DNA of 64,000 nucleotides from the NCBI RefSeq assembly GCF_003573695.1, contig NC_039361.1:97466279-97530278 (forward strand), in the 5' to 3' direction. This DNA comes from Papaver somniferum (Eukaryota > Streptophyta > Magnoliopsida > Ranunculales > Papaveraceae). The first letter of the stretch is position 1. Each line of letters opens with the position of its first letter. The notes beneath the pieces were generated by a model that saw only the letters and a program-made list of their open reading frames with translations, searched no databases and was not told the origin of the DNA. This document shows, piece by piece, positions 22,022 to 32,062 of the stretch. A program made the translations under genes and the position numbers.

Positions 22022-22411
22022 CTAAAAGCTTGTAATACGCTCTGTATATAATCGAAGTTCCATCTATGAGCATCACTCGACCATTCGAGCCACTAACTCT
22101 ACCACCCTTTACTTCATCCCGATTATCCAAATTCACAGAGTTTCCTCCGCTCACTACTCGTTCAATTTCTGTACTTCCCACTAAATTACCATCTAATGTG
22201 GCCGCATGAGTAACAATTCTAGGTAATTCAGTCTTTAAACCATCAGATAAATTACAGTAACTCTGAAAATCAACGACCAAAATTCAATCAACAGAAACCC
22301 AAATTGAAGTAAGTCACTGAAATGAACTTCTTCTTTAGGGTTCAAGAAAACTGGAAATACCTTTCGAGACGATGATGATGAGATGGAGAAGCAAGGAACG
22401 AACCCACTCAT
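22022..22411 (-). CDS. 5' end of a 5'-3' exonuclease-like gene (two exons, partial)
   Basis: Exon 1 (22411-22361, 51 bp) starts MSGFVPCFSISSSSSRK, a Ser-rich basic leader typical of organelle targeting. Exon 2 (22262-22022, 241 bp) joins in phase and ends SNGRVMLIDGTSIIYRAYYK then LL. That last part matches what I know as the start of the PolI-type 5'-3' exonuclease N-terminal domain in plant proteins resembling Arabidopsis At3g52050. The Asp in LIDGTS is the first metal-binding acidic residue of that family. Both introns have GT-AG borders. The remaining exons are not in the window: they are either lost or lie left of position 1 beyond more than 21 kb of transposon-filled intron. Element 3 sits about 230 bp upstream of the start codon. 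The role would be organelle DNA metabolism. Confidence 0.6.
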
Positions 22412-22644
22412 CAGCTGCGGTATGAACAGTCTTTCTCCTCCGGAGCGATGGAAACAACTCCTCCATAAGGATTTCAGGTAAGAATGTGAAACTCAAAAGC
22501 AGCTAGCCATTCTCATAACATATTGCTGCTACAAAATTGAAATGATTGATTATAAACCCTAATTTGGAACGGAGAAATTAGGGTTGGGGTTTAAACGACG
22601 AGTTTTCGTCCGGGAAATTCCTTTCTCGCCATTGAAACAAATTA
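22412..22644 (-). promoter_or_regulatory. Remaining promoter-proximal DNA of the exonuclease-like gene
   Basis: Repeated AAACCCTAA-like words (minus TTAGGGTTTATAATC, TTAGGGTT near 22556-22590) resemble telo-box motifs common in plant promoters. The rest of the original promoter would be beyond element 3, from 36065 on. Confidence 0.35.
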
Positions 22645-23495
22645 TGTGAACACTCAAATCACGAAGGCATCCGAATGCTCACAACCAATCATCGTAATCT
22701 AGAGTGATATGTGATGATGATATCTTAGTGTTGATTCCTTGGCTCAAAACCTTCGGGTTTATCACAGCCTCATCTAACAACTCCATGCGGGGCGTTTGCG
22801 CACGGGATATAGGTAAAAACAAAGAAAACAATACATACAAGTAAAGATCCATGGGGTTAGGCAAATATAAAGTGTTGAAATATAAACAAGACCGAGGTTT
22901 ACGTGGTTCAGCACTAAGGCCTACGTCCACAGGGTTTGTTGTTTCACTATGTTCTTCACGGTTACAAGAGTAGTCGAATGACTTTTGGGTTTACATGTAT
23001 TTTCTCTTCTAAAGGATTAACTTACACTCGAAATCTCTCTCTCCTTCCCTTCCTGATTTTTCCGATCCCCCTTCCTCTTGGTGGAGAGGGGGTATTTATA
23101 GGGTTAGAGTGTGGGACCCATCTCTGAAGGCCGTTGGAACCTTATCTTCTAGTGTCTTGTGTCCATCACGCAGAGGTCTACGTTTGCCACTTGATCACGC
23201 AGAGACATCCTCGCTCGTCCCACGGGTTGATCGACACGTATACTGCTCAGAGTGTTTAATGAGGGTAGTTGAGATGCCTGCTCGTGTCAGACAAGTGTCT
23301 TCTGCCCCTGTCACGTCCGTGTCAGCTAACTTTCTCTCCACCGTTGATCTTAGCTTCTTTTGGGGATGAGATAAAGTAACTTCTTGGGGTTTATTTGGTG
23401 TTCCGTAGTGCATCGTATTTTGATGTCTTGGCCTGCATGCTTTCCATGTATCTTTCTATATACACGTGTCTGATGGTGAGATATATGTATACACA
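22645..23495 (-). repeat. Element 3, 3' LTR
   Basis: It carries the same TATAAATA box on the minus strand (23094-23101) as the 5' LTR. A polypurine tract (GAAAAGGGGAAAAT on the minus strand, 23496-23509) directly adjoins it and fixes the orientation. Confidence 0.93.
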
Positions 23496-23509
23496 ATTTT
23501 CCCCTTTTC
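23496..23509 (-). other. Element 3 polypurine tract
   Basis: The minus strand reads GAAAAGGGGAAAAT immediately before the LTR start TGTGTATAC. Confidence 0.8.
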
Positions 23510-23649
23510 TTCGGGCTTGAATGTTTAATGGGTGCATTGAAGAAAACAGTCGTTGCATATTCTTCTATCTCTCCTAATAACTTTTCCTAGATACTTGGGC
23601 ACGTCTTTTATTTGTGCATTAACTGCTTCATGTAACGGGCACATTTCCC

Positions 23650-24234
23650 ATTCCTCCATTAATTTTCTTCTCTTTCTTTCGGGTATATTAAGGAGAGAAA
23701 GAAAATTAATTTCATTCTTCCTAAACATTCTCTCGGTTTTTATTCTTCGTTCTTCAGCCCTTAAATTCTCTGTCAGTCTTCATTCTTCCGCCCTTAAATT
23801 CTCTGTCAGTCTTCATTCTTCAGCCCTTAAATTCTCTCCACCTTAGCATTAATCACGCTTGCCTCCTCTTTATTTCTGATTTGTTCTTTCTGCTGCTGTT
23901 TTTGCTGGTAAGTTTTTCTTTTCTTTGTTTCCACGGTTTTACGCTATGTTGATTTGTAAATTTTCTGCTACTGTTGTTCCTTGTTTGTTATGAAGAACTT
24001 CTTTTAATGCTTGCATGCTAGTTTGCCCCTGTTCTTCGTCTTAAATCAAGGAGGCCATTGTTTTCTTGTATTGATTGAGCTTTTCAGGGTAGGGATTTTA
24101 TGGAATTTCGAGCATGTATGCTAATTTTAGGGTTTCTGCGTTATCGTGTGTGGGTTGCTATTTATGTGGTTTTTTGATCGTTGGTAATGTCCTTGAGTTT
24201 GTTTTTGACTTGTTTATGATTAATCTTTTCGCAG
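23650..24234 (+). promoter_or_regulatory. Leader region of the antisense gene, with 33-bp triplicate and 5' intron
   Basis: A TATA-like GGGTATATTAAGG at 23681-23693 is followed by three 33-bp repeats, in which CCCTTAAATT recurs at 23758, 23791 and 23824. A donor CTG/GTAAGT at 23907/23908 and an acceptor TTTTCGCAG ending at 24234 bracket a 327-bp intron. The start codon follows at 24237, three bases inside the next exon. This layout fits a plus-strand promoter inside element 3. Confidence 0.55.
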
Positions 24235-24236
24235 CC

Positions 24237-27200
24237 ATGTCTGACCGTCCGCGGCTTCCTTATCAGACTCCTGGTTCTGGTCTATCGAGATTTCCTCCGC
24301 GTAGAGAGTCTCAAGATGATGTTCGTAGAAGTCGAGTTTCTTCTGGGGCGAAGGCCTCATCTTCTAGGGAAGAGGTTCCTTCGACAAATCCTTCTGGGGC
24401 TCGAAAAGTCTTCGATCGTGCGGTGTCTCGTCCTCGTGATGATGTTAGAAGTACGCAGGCACCGACTCGTGCTGTCGCTTTTGATGTTCCTCCTATGCGT
24501 TCTGTAGTGCCCGAGCATCATCTGCCATCCCATCCTACAACTTCTTTTAAAGGGAAGAATACGAAAGGTGGTGTTCCGAGGGCTGAATCTTCAAAAAATC
24601 CTTCTTTGAAGAGAAAGGCTTCCGAGGCGTTAATTGGTTCATCCGGTCCCACCGAGGAGGATGAGGCTGCCCCATTGATACGCAGCGTTTCGGTCAGCAA
24701 GAAAAAAGTAACGTTCAAGCATATTGATCTCGAAATTTTCAAGGAAAAGCATGAGCTTCAAGCCTTCGAGGTTCGTTTCTATGCCCCTGAGGATGATATT
24801 ACTTATGAGATTATCTCAAAGTATGAGTTCGATGAATTTCATTTGTGACTACGGTTGGAGCGTTCGAAGCTGGTCTTATGCTGCCGTTGTACAAGTCAGG
24901 TGATTCCTTCTACTATGATGTGCTTGCTAGTCGTGAAGGCTCTTCCACCAATACTCACAGCCGTTCTGTATCGCAACTATCGGGGAATTATCTCCGTGCT
25001 CTGAGGGAGTGCTATCTGGGAGTAAGGGGGAGACGACAATGACTTGTTACGTTCCCAATCCCGCGGAGAAGGAATGGTATACTCCTGAGAATTTCAATAA
25101 CTCCTTCGGTGATTACGTCAATAGTAGGAATCGTAAGCCGTGGAGTGTCAGCCTTCGGAATCTCGCTGCTCCTCGGGGCGAAATTCGTCTGTTAAATGAG
25201 GTCAGCGATGCCAAGCTGAAGTATGTTCCCGGCACGGAGGGGTCTAGTCAGCGGAAACTTTTCCCGGCCCGCGAGAGGATCAAGCGCGACCATGACTACG
25301 AGTGGCACGCTACCGTTATCGAAGTTGTTGGTCCATGGGCGTACAGTTGGATCCCTGGTCCACGCGGTTGGCGTCCTACTGAGAGTAGCAAGCCACGTGA
25401 ATCTCCTCCTGCTCGTTATGGAGATTTCTGTCCCTGGCGTTTAAACTTCGCAGGTATGAATTTTCCTTATGCCCTTGACGTCGTTGAGGGAGACGAGGAG
25501 GAAGGTTCTGGTGTTATACTTCCACCGAGGAGTGCCTCGACTGCTCAGGTACGCGGATTCTAGTTGCGCTTCTCCTTCTTTAGAAATTCAACTGTTCGGG
25601 AAAAATAATTCTTTTTGTGGTGTTGGTTTTCAGGTGTCGAAGAAGAAAAAGATTAAGCCGAAGCAGTCTTCTACCATTGTGATGGGTGAGGCTGAGGCCC
25701 ATGAAGAAGTTACAAGTCCGGTGAACGAAGAGTTTTCTGAGGATGAGGAGATTACAGATGGGGAGGAACGTACTGGTACTTCCCCTATCAATGTCGAAGA
25801 AGAGGTTTGTGTGGGTCATGATGGTGATGAAGGTAGAAACAACGCCGTGGTAGCTGATGACGGTGTTATTGGTGATATTTCTGTCCCTGTTGGGGATGCC
25901 GCGGATACTCTCCCCACCATTTCTCAAGAGTTTTCTTTTGACCGGATGTATTCCACAGGGGAGTTCTTGGATGATGCCCTCGATTTTCCTGAGGAGTTCT
26001 CTCTACTTTCCCCCAATGATGATTGGGATGTGCTCGGGGGTGCTGGTAACGGAGACACTGCTGTTCAAGATGGTGGCGCGGAGGAGCATGGTGCGCATGT
26101 TGGTGCCGACATTTGTGCTGAAGGGGACGTGTCAGAAAAGGGGAAGTCGTTGATTGATTCGCCTGCTGCGGATCTTCCTCATTCGCCGACATCTGAGGGT
26201 GAGGACGCCATAATGTATTGGCTCAAGGAAAAGAATCTGCTATTTGTCCCTCATCCCGCCCCTGTTGTTGCTGGTGAAAAGGATTCTGATGCGTATACCC
26301 GTCGTATGATGGAAATGTCTTCCAAGGCGCGGGTGTCTGAGGCCTGAGGAAGAAATTTGAGTGTTCCCGAAGCTACCCTTGTGTCGGAGGCTCCTACTTC
26401 CGTTGCAGATATGATGTCCATAACCGACGGGTATCAATATGGATTTCCTCAGCAGCGTGTCTTGGAGGTAAATTTTCGTACATACTTCTACGTGACGATC
26501 CAATTCTTCGGTTAAATAATTTTTTTCGTCTTGATGTGTAGATGATGAGGAGTGAGCATTGTAACCACGTGCTGTATCAGTTCTTCAAAGCGAAATCTCT
26601 GAAGCTCGAGGCTAAGCTTCGTCACAAAGAAAAGGAATTATCTGCGGCTGAGGTGGAAATAGAAGAGATGAAGAAAAGCCTCAAGGAGAAAGAAAAGCTG
26701 GGTGAAGCGGAGGCCGGTCTTCGTTCAGAGCTTGTTGTTGTTCGCGCTGAGTTAGAGCAAACTCGCGGCCAAGTTTCATCTTTCACAGGTTTGGTTCTTT
26801 TTTCTCTTTTTCCCTCGCAGTGTGTCGTCATTCCTCTATTTCTTAGTTGTTCTGTCTGAGTCTCCCCACCCTATCTCCAGTGGGTGGTGTCCCCGAGCTG
26901 ATATGGCTTCGAAACGAAAGAGCACGGCAAAGATCTCATATTAAAGATCTTGTTGAGAAAATTAAGAGTGAAGCCAAAAAATGGGATGCTCGGGCTGAGG
27001 TATGGCGCGCAAGGCATGTTCAGATGGTCGACATGCAAAATCTGTACAACCATGACCGTGCTTTATTAAATGGTACGCTGCTGTGGACACGTGATAGTCT
27101 GCGGGAATCCCATGAGCGTAATTCCTTGTTGGAGTCTAGGATTCAGCTTCTTGAAGAAGAATTACAGAAGGCTCGGTCCATTCCTCTTCCAGGAGTTAAG

Positions 27201-28025
27201 GAAAGTATGCTATGTCTTGCCAGAGAAAGAGACGATGCCCGTGCTGAAGTCTGTGCTCTCAGCAATGCCCTTGCCGCGTCCCGCGCTGAAGTAGCTCGCC
27301 AGGCTGAGTCTGAGAGAAATCTTGAAGTGTGTATGTACCGACTTAGCAAAGGGGTATCAGAGATAAATAAAGAAGTCGACCACCTTCGTTACATGGATTC
27401 GATGAAGCAGGTAGAATTAGATGCCTGTCAATTTACTCTCACCAACCTTCAACTAGACTATAAGAAATTATCCGCGGAATATGAACATCTTGATGAAGCG
27501 CGAGATGCGGTTGTTAATGAGTATGAAGAGGCTTCGGCTTGTGTCGAAGGTATAACCCTATTTCATCGAGTGTGATTGTGTCTTTTCTGTGCTAACTCCC
27601 TGGTGTTGCCTTTTTCAGAGCTCGAGGAACAACTCCGCGTTGCGAATGAAAAATTGGAAAAGGCTCGATTTTCCTTAGCGCAGCAGGAAGAACAGACCAA
27701 CCATTTTAAGAGTTTGGCGGCAACACGCGAGGAGGCCGTTGGTGCTGCTTCTAGAGAAGTGAATCGTCTATCTTCGTTGTTATCCCAGGCCCAACAGCGG
27801 ACGGCAGTTATTAAGCACAAGGCTCGGTGTCAATTGGCTGAGGAAACGAACAAGATGCTGGAGAAGATAGAACTTGGCCTAAAGAACGAGCATGGTCTTG
27901 TGAAAAACTATCCGCGTCGTCCAGTTCCTGCTGCCATGCCTGCCTCCTCGGGACCCTCATCTGGTGGGAGCGTCCCTTCAAGTCTTCCGAACAATCCTGC
28001 TGATGGGGCGGCATTATCTAGGTAG
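24237..28025 (+). pseudogene. Spliced antisense gene (aORF) of Tat element 3
   Basis: The coding exons are 24237-25548, 25634-26467, 26542-26788, 26881-27549 and 27619-28025. All have GT-AG borders and matching phases (0, 0, 1, 1). The N-terminus is Ser/Arg/Pro-rich (MSDRPRLPYQTPGSGLSRF...). The middle has FEAGLMLPLYKSGDSFYYDV and a Trp-rich segment (PENFNNSFGDYVNSRNRKPW). An acidic region follows, then a ~350-residue coiled coil, then a Pro/Ser/Gly tail. Known Tat elements carry an antisense ORF with this position and layout; its role is unknown. Lesions are frameshifts near 24843 and near 25020 and an in-frame TGA at 26345-26347. The splice sites are all intact despite these, so splicing looks selected in the family. 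On the opposite strand lies the non-coding 3' part of the element. Confidence 0.75.
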
Positions 28026-28656
28026 AGACCGCAGCATTATTATCCTTCCCTTTTTTGTAATTATGTAACAAGAATATTTTTTGCTAGTATCATGTAAAAG
28101 GAATATTTTTTGATGTGTATTCTTCCTTGAATTGTAATCCTTTATGAAATGGATCCTTTTCTTGATATACCTGCAGTGTTGGTTTGTTTTTATTTTAAGC
28201 ATTGTGAAAAAATCAAAGTTTTTTAAGTGTTTGGGTGCGATACTGAAGGGAGGTACCTTCGTGATCGTCTTGAGACCTGTCACCCCGCTGGCGAATCCTG
28301 GGCCAGAGGATTCCCAGACGGTGGGGGCCGAGGCAACGTTCTAGGATATGGGGTTAAAATATTTACACACCCATTCCGTCGACCCGTTGCCTTAAGATTG
28401 GTTGGGTATCTCTTTCTGCTGGGTGCATTCCCCCTGGTCTTACACTTATGGACACTGATGGGGGAGCCCTGAGAGATTGTAGATTAACTACTTTCCCCAA
28501 TATTGTCGATAGATTTCGTTGACTTGATAATTTGAAAGCTTGTTTGATTGATAGGTTGAGGCCTGCAATTCCTCTTCCAGAGATAGAAACATGTGGAGCG
28601 GTCAGGCTCCCTTCTTCTTCTGGTACACTCCAAGCAGATGCAAGTCTGCGTTGCTC
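28026..28656 (-). other. Spacer between the antisense gene and the integrase end
   Basis: The two genes converge here. AATGTAATCC-like and poly-A-signal-like AT-rich DNA (28040-28200) fits the 3' UTR of the antisense gene, and 28260-28480 is GC-richer. I see no gene. Confidence 0.5.
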
Positions 28657-29900
28657 CTATGGGAAGTATGGTTTGAGCCACTTAGCATTCCAAGGATGCC
28701 GGAGGACCTCGCCTTTTAGATTACGAAGGTAGTAGGAACAGCTACCCGCAACATCGTGTATTATAAAAGGTCCTCCCCACGTAGGTGCTAATTTTCCCCA
28801 TCTATTTTCTTGCTGATACCGTGGGATTGTTCTCAACACATATTGCCCTTCTACAAAATTCCGAAGCTTTACCTTTTTGTTGTACTCCCTTGCTAGTCTT
28901 CGTTGATAATTTTCCATCTTTTGTAATGCTGCTTCCCTTCTTCCTTACAAGTCGTCCAATCTTTCTAACATCATATCTGTAGTGAGGTTTTTCTCCCAAG
29001 CTTCGGTCTTCGTGGTTGGCATGAGGATTTCCGTAGGGATGACTGCTTCAGCTCCATAAGTTAGAAGAAACGGGGATTCCCCGGTGGCGGATCTTCGCGT
29101 TGTCCTGTATTCCCATAACACATTGTGCAGTTGTTCACACCATCTCCCTTTATGCTCGTCTAATTGTTTTTTGAGTATAAAGGCGAGGGTCTTGTTGGTA
29201 GCTTCCGCTTGTCCGTTTCTTTGAGGGTATATGGGGGTGGACTTGTTCTTTCTTATCTTGAAAGTATCGAAGAGCATGTCTATATTTTTCCCCTGTAATT
29301 GCTTACCATTATCAGACACAATTTCAGCGGGTATACCGAATCTGCAAATGATGTTCTGGAATATGAAAGTAAACACATCCACGTCTCTGATCCTGGCCAA
29401 GGCCTTACCCTCCTCCCATTTACTGAAGTAGTCCGTGGCTACTATCAAAAATTGTCTTTTCCTCGATCCTTCGATGAAAGGCCCGACGATGTCTACGCCC
29501 CATTTTGCAAATGGCCACGGGCTATCGACGGAGTTTAACATTGTTGCCGGCGCGTGGATCTTTTTGGCGAAGCGCTGACATTCTTCACACCGTCGGGACA
29601 TCCTCGCGGCATCCTGTATCATTGTCGGCCAATAATATCCTTGCGTTTTTGCTTTGTCAGCTAGTGATCTCATGCCGCTATGATTCCCCGCGTCACCATA
29701 ATGGATATCGTTTAGAATTCGATGCCCCTCTTTCTGGGACAAGCAACGTAGTAATGGTCCGAGGAAGGATTTCTTGTACAGGACCCCATCCCGAAGATCA
29801 TATCTTCCTACTTTGGAGAGTATCTTCCTAGCTTGTTTCTGATCCGCAGGTAAGCTTCCCTTTTCGAGAAAGGCATGGATCATCACTCTCCATCTTGATT
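28657..29900 (-). pseudogene. Element 3 integrase
   Basis: The frame (from about 29900) carries an H-H-C-C zinc finger (His62, His69, Cys100, Cys103 counted from the codon at 29886). The catalytic triad is in VDIVGPF, VSDNGKQ and GQAEATNK (Asp132, Asp192, Glu228), a DD35E spacing. The C-terminal part (QRRLAREYNKKVKLRNF, then WGGPFIIHDVAG, ending WNAKWLKPYFP) fits the integrase C-terminal domain of plant gypsy elements. A TAA at 28947-28945 interrupts the frame between the core and the C-terminal part, with the same frame open on both sides. The frame is shifted relative to the RT frame. The product would insert element cDNA into the genome; this copy is broken. Confidence 0.92.
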
Positions 29901-30037
29901 TGCTCTTGACAGGATATCTTCTTCGTCAAAATCGTTATGGATGTCTTCTCCTACCTGGTCTTCGATATTTTCTTCCACTGTATCTTGATTGGTAGCGAAG
30001 GAGAATTGAGATGCAATCGAAGGCTCGTATACCCTTG

Positions 30038-32056
30038 CTATTTTAATAGCTTCGACGTTTTATCCCTCAGCATGGATGATATATATGCTAGGGCATCCGC
30101 GTGCCTGAGGTCCCTTCTGCATAAGTGCCGGAACTTGATGTTCGGGATTTGCGATGCCAATGTTTGTACCAAGGCCATGTAAGCTGAGAGGGTGTCATCG
30201 TACACATTATACTCGAGCCCTATTTGTCGTATGACAAGCTGCGAATCACTTGTCAGCCTTACATCGGTTACCCCCATCTCTATTATTATACGGAGGGCAT
30301 GTACGACAGCTTCGTATTCAACGATGTTGTTGGTATGCTCTTTGAATTCTAACCTAAGTGCCTGTATAATCCTTTCTCCGGTTGGGGTGATGATGACAAT
30401 GCCTATTCCTACTCCTTCCTTATTTTTGGATCCGTCGACGAAGACTTCCCATTGTCTTTGACTCGCGGGTTCGAGGATATCCATTGGATCCTTGTTTTCT
30501 TCCTCGGCTTCTGGTAGTCCCTTAATCTCTTCGTCGTTGTCAAGGGGGAGGTCTGATAAGAAATCCGCCAGAACTTGGGACTTCCGAGAATGTTGAATTT
30601 CATGAATGATGTTGAATTGGTCCAGATGGGTGTTCCATTTGGCTATTCTGCCCACTTTTCCCGTGCTTTTGAGGACTGCTTCCAATGGTTCTTTGCATGG
30701 GACCTTGACGAGGTGAGTTAGGAAGTAGGTTCTCAGCTTTTGAGTAGCCCATACCAATGCGATGATGAGCTGTTCGATCTTGGTATAGTTCCTTTCCGCA
30801 GAATTGAGGGTCTTGCTGACGTAATAGATAGGATGTTCTATCTTCATATTGGTTTTGACCAACACTGCGCTGACTGCGTCTTCTGTTGCTGCTATGTACA
30901 ATGCCAAAACCTCATCAGGATCTGGCTTCTGCAGGATCGGAATTGAAGCTAGGTGTTCTTTGATTTTTTGGAATGCTTCCTCGCATTCAACGGTCCATTC
31001 GAACCTGCTCCCTTTTTTGAGAATATTAAAGAAATGTTTGCATTTGTCCGAGGATCGGGCAATAAATTTGCCCAAAGATGCTATGGATCCATTGAGTTTC
31101 TGTACTTCCTTTAAATTCTTCGGGGACGACATTTCTACTATGGCCTGAATCTTTGCTGGGTCTACCTCGATGCCCCTTTTTGTTACCAGATACCCGAGGA
31201 ATTTCCCCGAGGTGACACCGAAAGTACATTTCTCCGGATTCACTTTCATGTGATGTTTTCTCATTGCTTCGAAGATATTTCTCAGATCCTGGTGGTGATC
31301 TTTGCGCAGCTTACTTTTGACGAGCATGTCGTCAACGTAGACTTCTAAGGTTCCTCCAATCCATGGCTTGAAGATAGCATCGACCATTCTTTGGTATGTT
31401 GCCCCTGCGTTTCGAAGTCCAAAGGGCATTCTAGTGTAGCAATAAAGGCCATGTGGGGTGTAGAACGCTGTGTGTGGCTGATTTTCTTCTGCCAGGGCTA
31501 CTTGGTTGTAGCCAGAATGTCCATCCATGAGTGACAGTTCTTCATATCCTTCTACTGCTTCGACCAGCTGATCTATGCTTGGCAGGGGATAGCTGTCCTT
31601 TGGACATGCCTTGTTGAGATTAGTAAAATCGATGCATATTCTAACCCCTCCATTTTTCTTAGGAACAATGACCATGTTGGATATCCAGGTAGGGTACTTG
31701 ACTTCCTTGATAAATCCTGCGTCTAGTAGTTTCCGAAGTTCTGTTTCTACTGCCTCGTGATACTCTGGAGCTACTTTTCGTATTTTCTGCCTGAACGGGG
31801 GCGTGCCCGGTTTGATGCGTAGCTCGTGTTGGATTACTTTCGGGTCAATCCTCGGCATATCTCCTAGCTTCCGGGCGAACACATCCGCGTATTCCTTAAG
31901 TAATTTGGTTAAAGAATCTTCTCTTCCTTTGTCCATTATGGTCCCTATTTTGATCATCTTCGGGCTTTCTTCCGTTCCTATGTTGATTTCTTTTACGGGC
32001 TCCACTGGTGTGAACACAGGCTTCAGATTTCCGAGGGCTGGGACTTTCTTTAATTG
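30038..32056 (-). CDS. Element 3 reverse transcriptase with dual RNase H
   Basis: This frame follows the UAG at 32059-32057 with no shift. Counting from the Met at 32017, RT spans about residues 60-300, with IDFTNLNKACPKD, PFGLRNAGATYQR and the catalytic YVDD at 227-230. The Ty3-type RNase H (about 369-490) has LYIAATEDAVSAVL where active enzymes have an Asp (YTDAS-type), so it looks catalytically dead. A second, archaeal-type RNase H (about 524-645) keeps Asp528, Glu567, Asp591 and Asp641. A dead first and live second RNase H is typical of the Tat lineage. The frame ends at TAG 30040-30038 just after an AAAA run, where related elements continue into a linker to integrase, so a frameshift is likely. 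Confidence 0.95.
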   Translation of the reverse strand, partial: QLKKVPALGNLKPVFTPVEPVKEINIGTEESPKMIKIGTIMDKGREDSLTKLLKEYADVFARKLGDMPRIDPKVIQHELRIKPGTPPFRQKIRKVAPEYHEAVETELRKLLDAGFIKEVKYPTWISNMVIVPKKNGGVRICIDFTNLNKACPKDSYPLPSIDQLVEAVEGYEELSLMDGHSGYNQVALAEENQPHTAFYTPHGLYCYTRMPFGLRNAGATYQRMVDAIFKPWIGGTLEVYVDDMLVKSKLRKDHHQDLRNIFEAMRKHHMKVNPEKCTFGVTSGKFLGYLVTKRGIEVDPAKIQAIVEMSSPKNLKEVQKLNGSIASLGKFIARSSDKCKHFFNILKKGSRFEWTVECEEAFQKIKEHLASIPILQKPDPDEVLALYIAATEDAVSAVLVKTNMKIEHPIYYVSKTLNSAERNYTKIEQLIIALVWATQKLRTYFLTHLVKVPCKEPLEAVLKSTGKVGRIAKWNTHLDQFNIIHEIQHSRKSQVLADFLSDLPLDNDEEIKGLPEAEEENKDPMDILEPASQRQWEVFVDGSKNKEGVGIGIVIITPTGERIIQALRLEFKEHTNNIVEYEAVVHALRIIIEMGVTDVRLTSDSQLVIRQIGLEYNVYDDTLSAYMALVQTLASQIPNIKFRHLCRRDLRHADALAYISSMLRDKTSKLLK

Positions 32057-32062
32057 CTATTT
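32051..32062 (-). promoter_or_regulatory. Leaky-stop context between protease and RT (AAA UAG CAA UUA)
   Basis: On the minus strand the gag-protease frame ends AAA TAG CAA TTA AAG and the RT frame continues in the same phase. UAG-CAA-UUA is exactly the TMV-type readthrough consensus UAG-CAR-YYA. This suggests that pol is made by suppression of the stop. Confidence 0.7.

Noticed and set aside
22411..22466. Alternative start at 22466 for the exonuclease-like gene (MEELFPSLRRRKT...)
   Set aside because: Its frame does not join exon 2 in phase; the ATG at 22411 does and gives a transit-peptide-like leader.
25580..26192. Minus-strand frames of 108-115 codons opposite the antisense gene
   Set aside because: They are shadows of the spliced plus-strand exons; no domain and no link to pol.
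30038..30046. Second leaky stop (AAA UAG CAA GGG) at the end of the RT frame
   Set aside because: CAA GGG does not fit CAR-YYA, and the sense continuation lies in another frame, so a frameshift mutation is the simpler reading.
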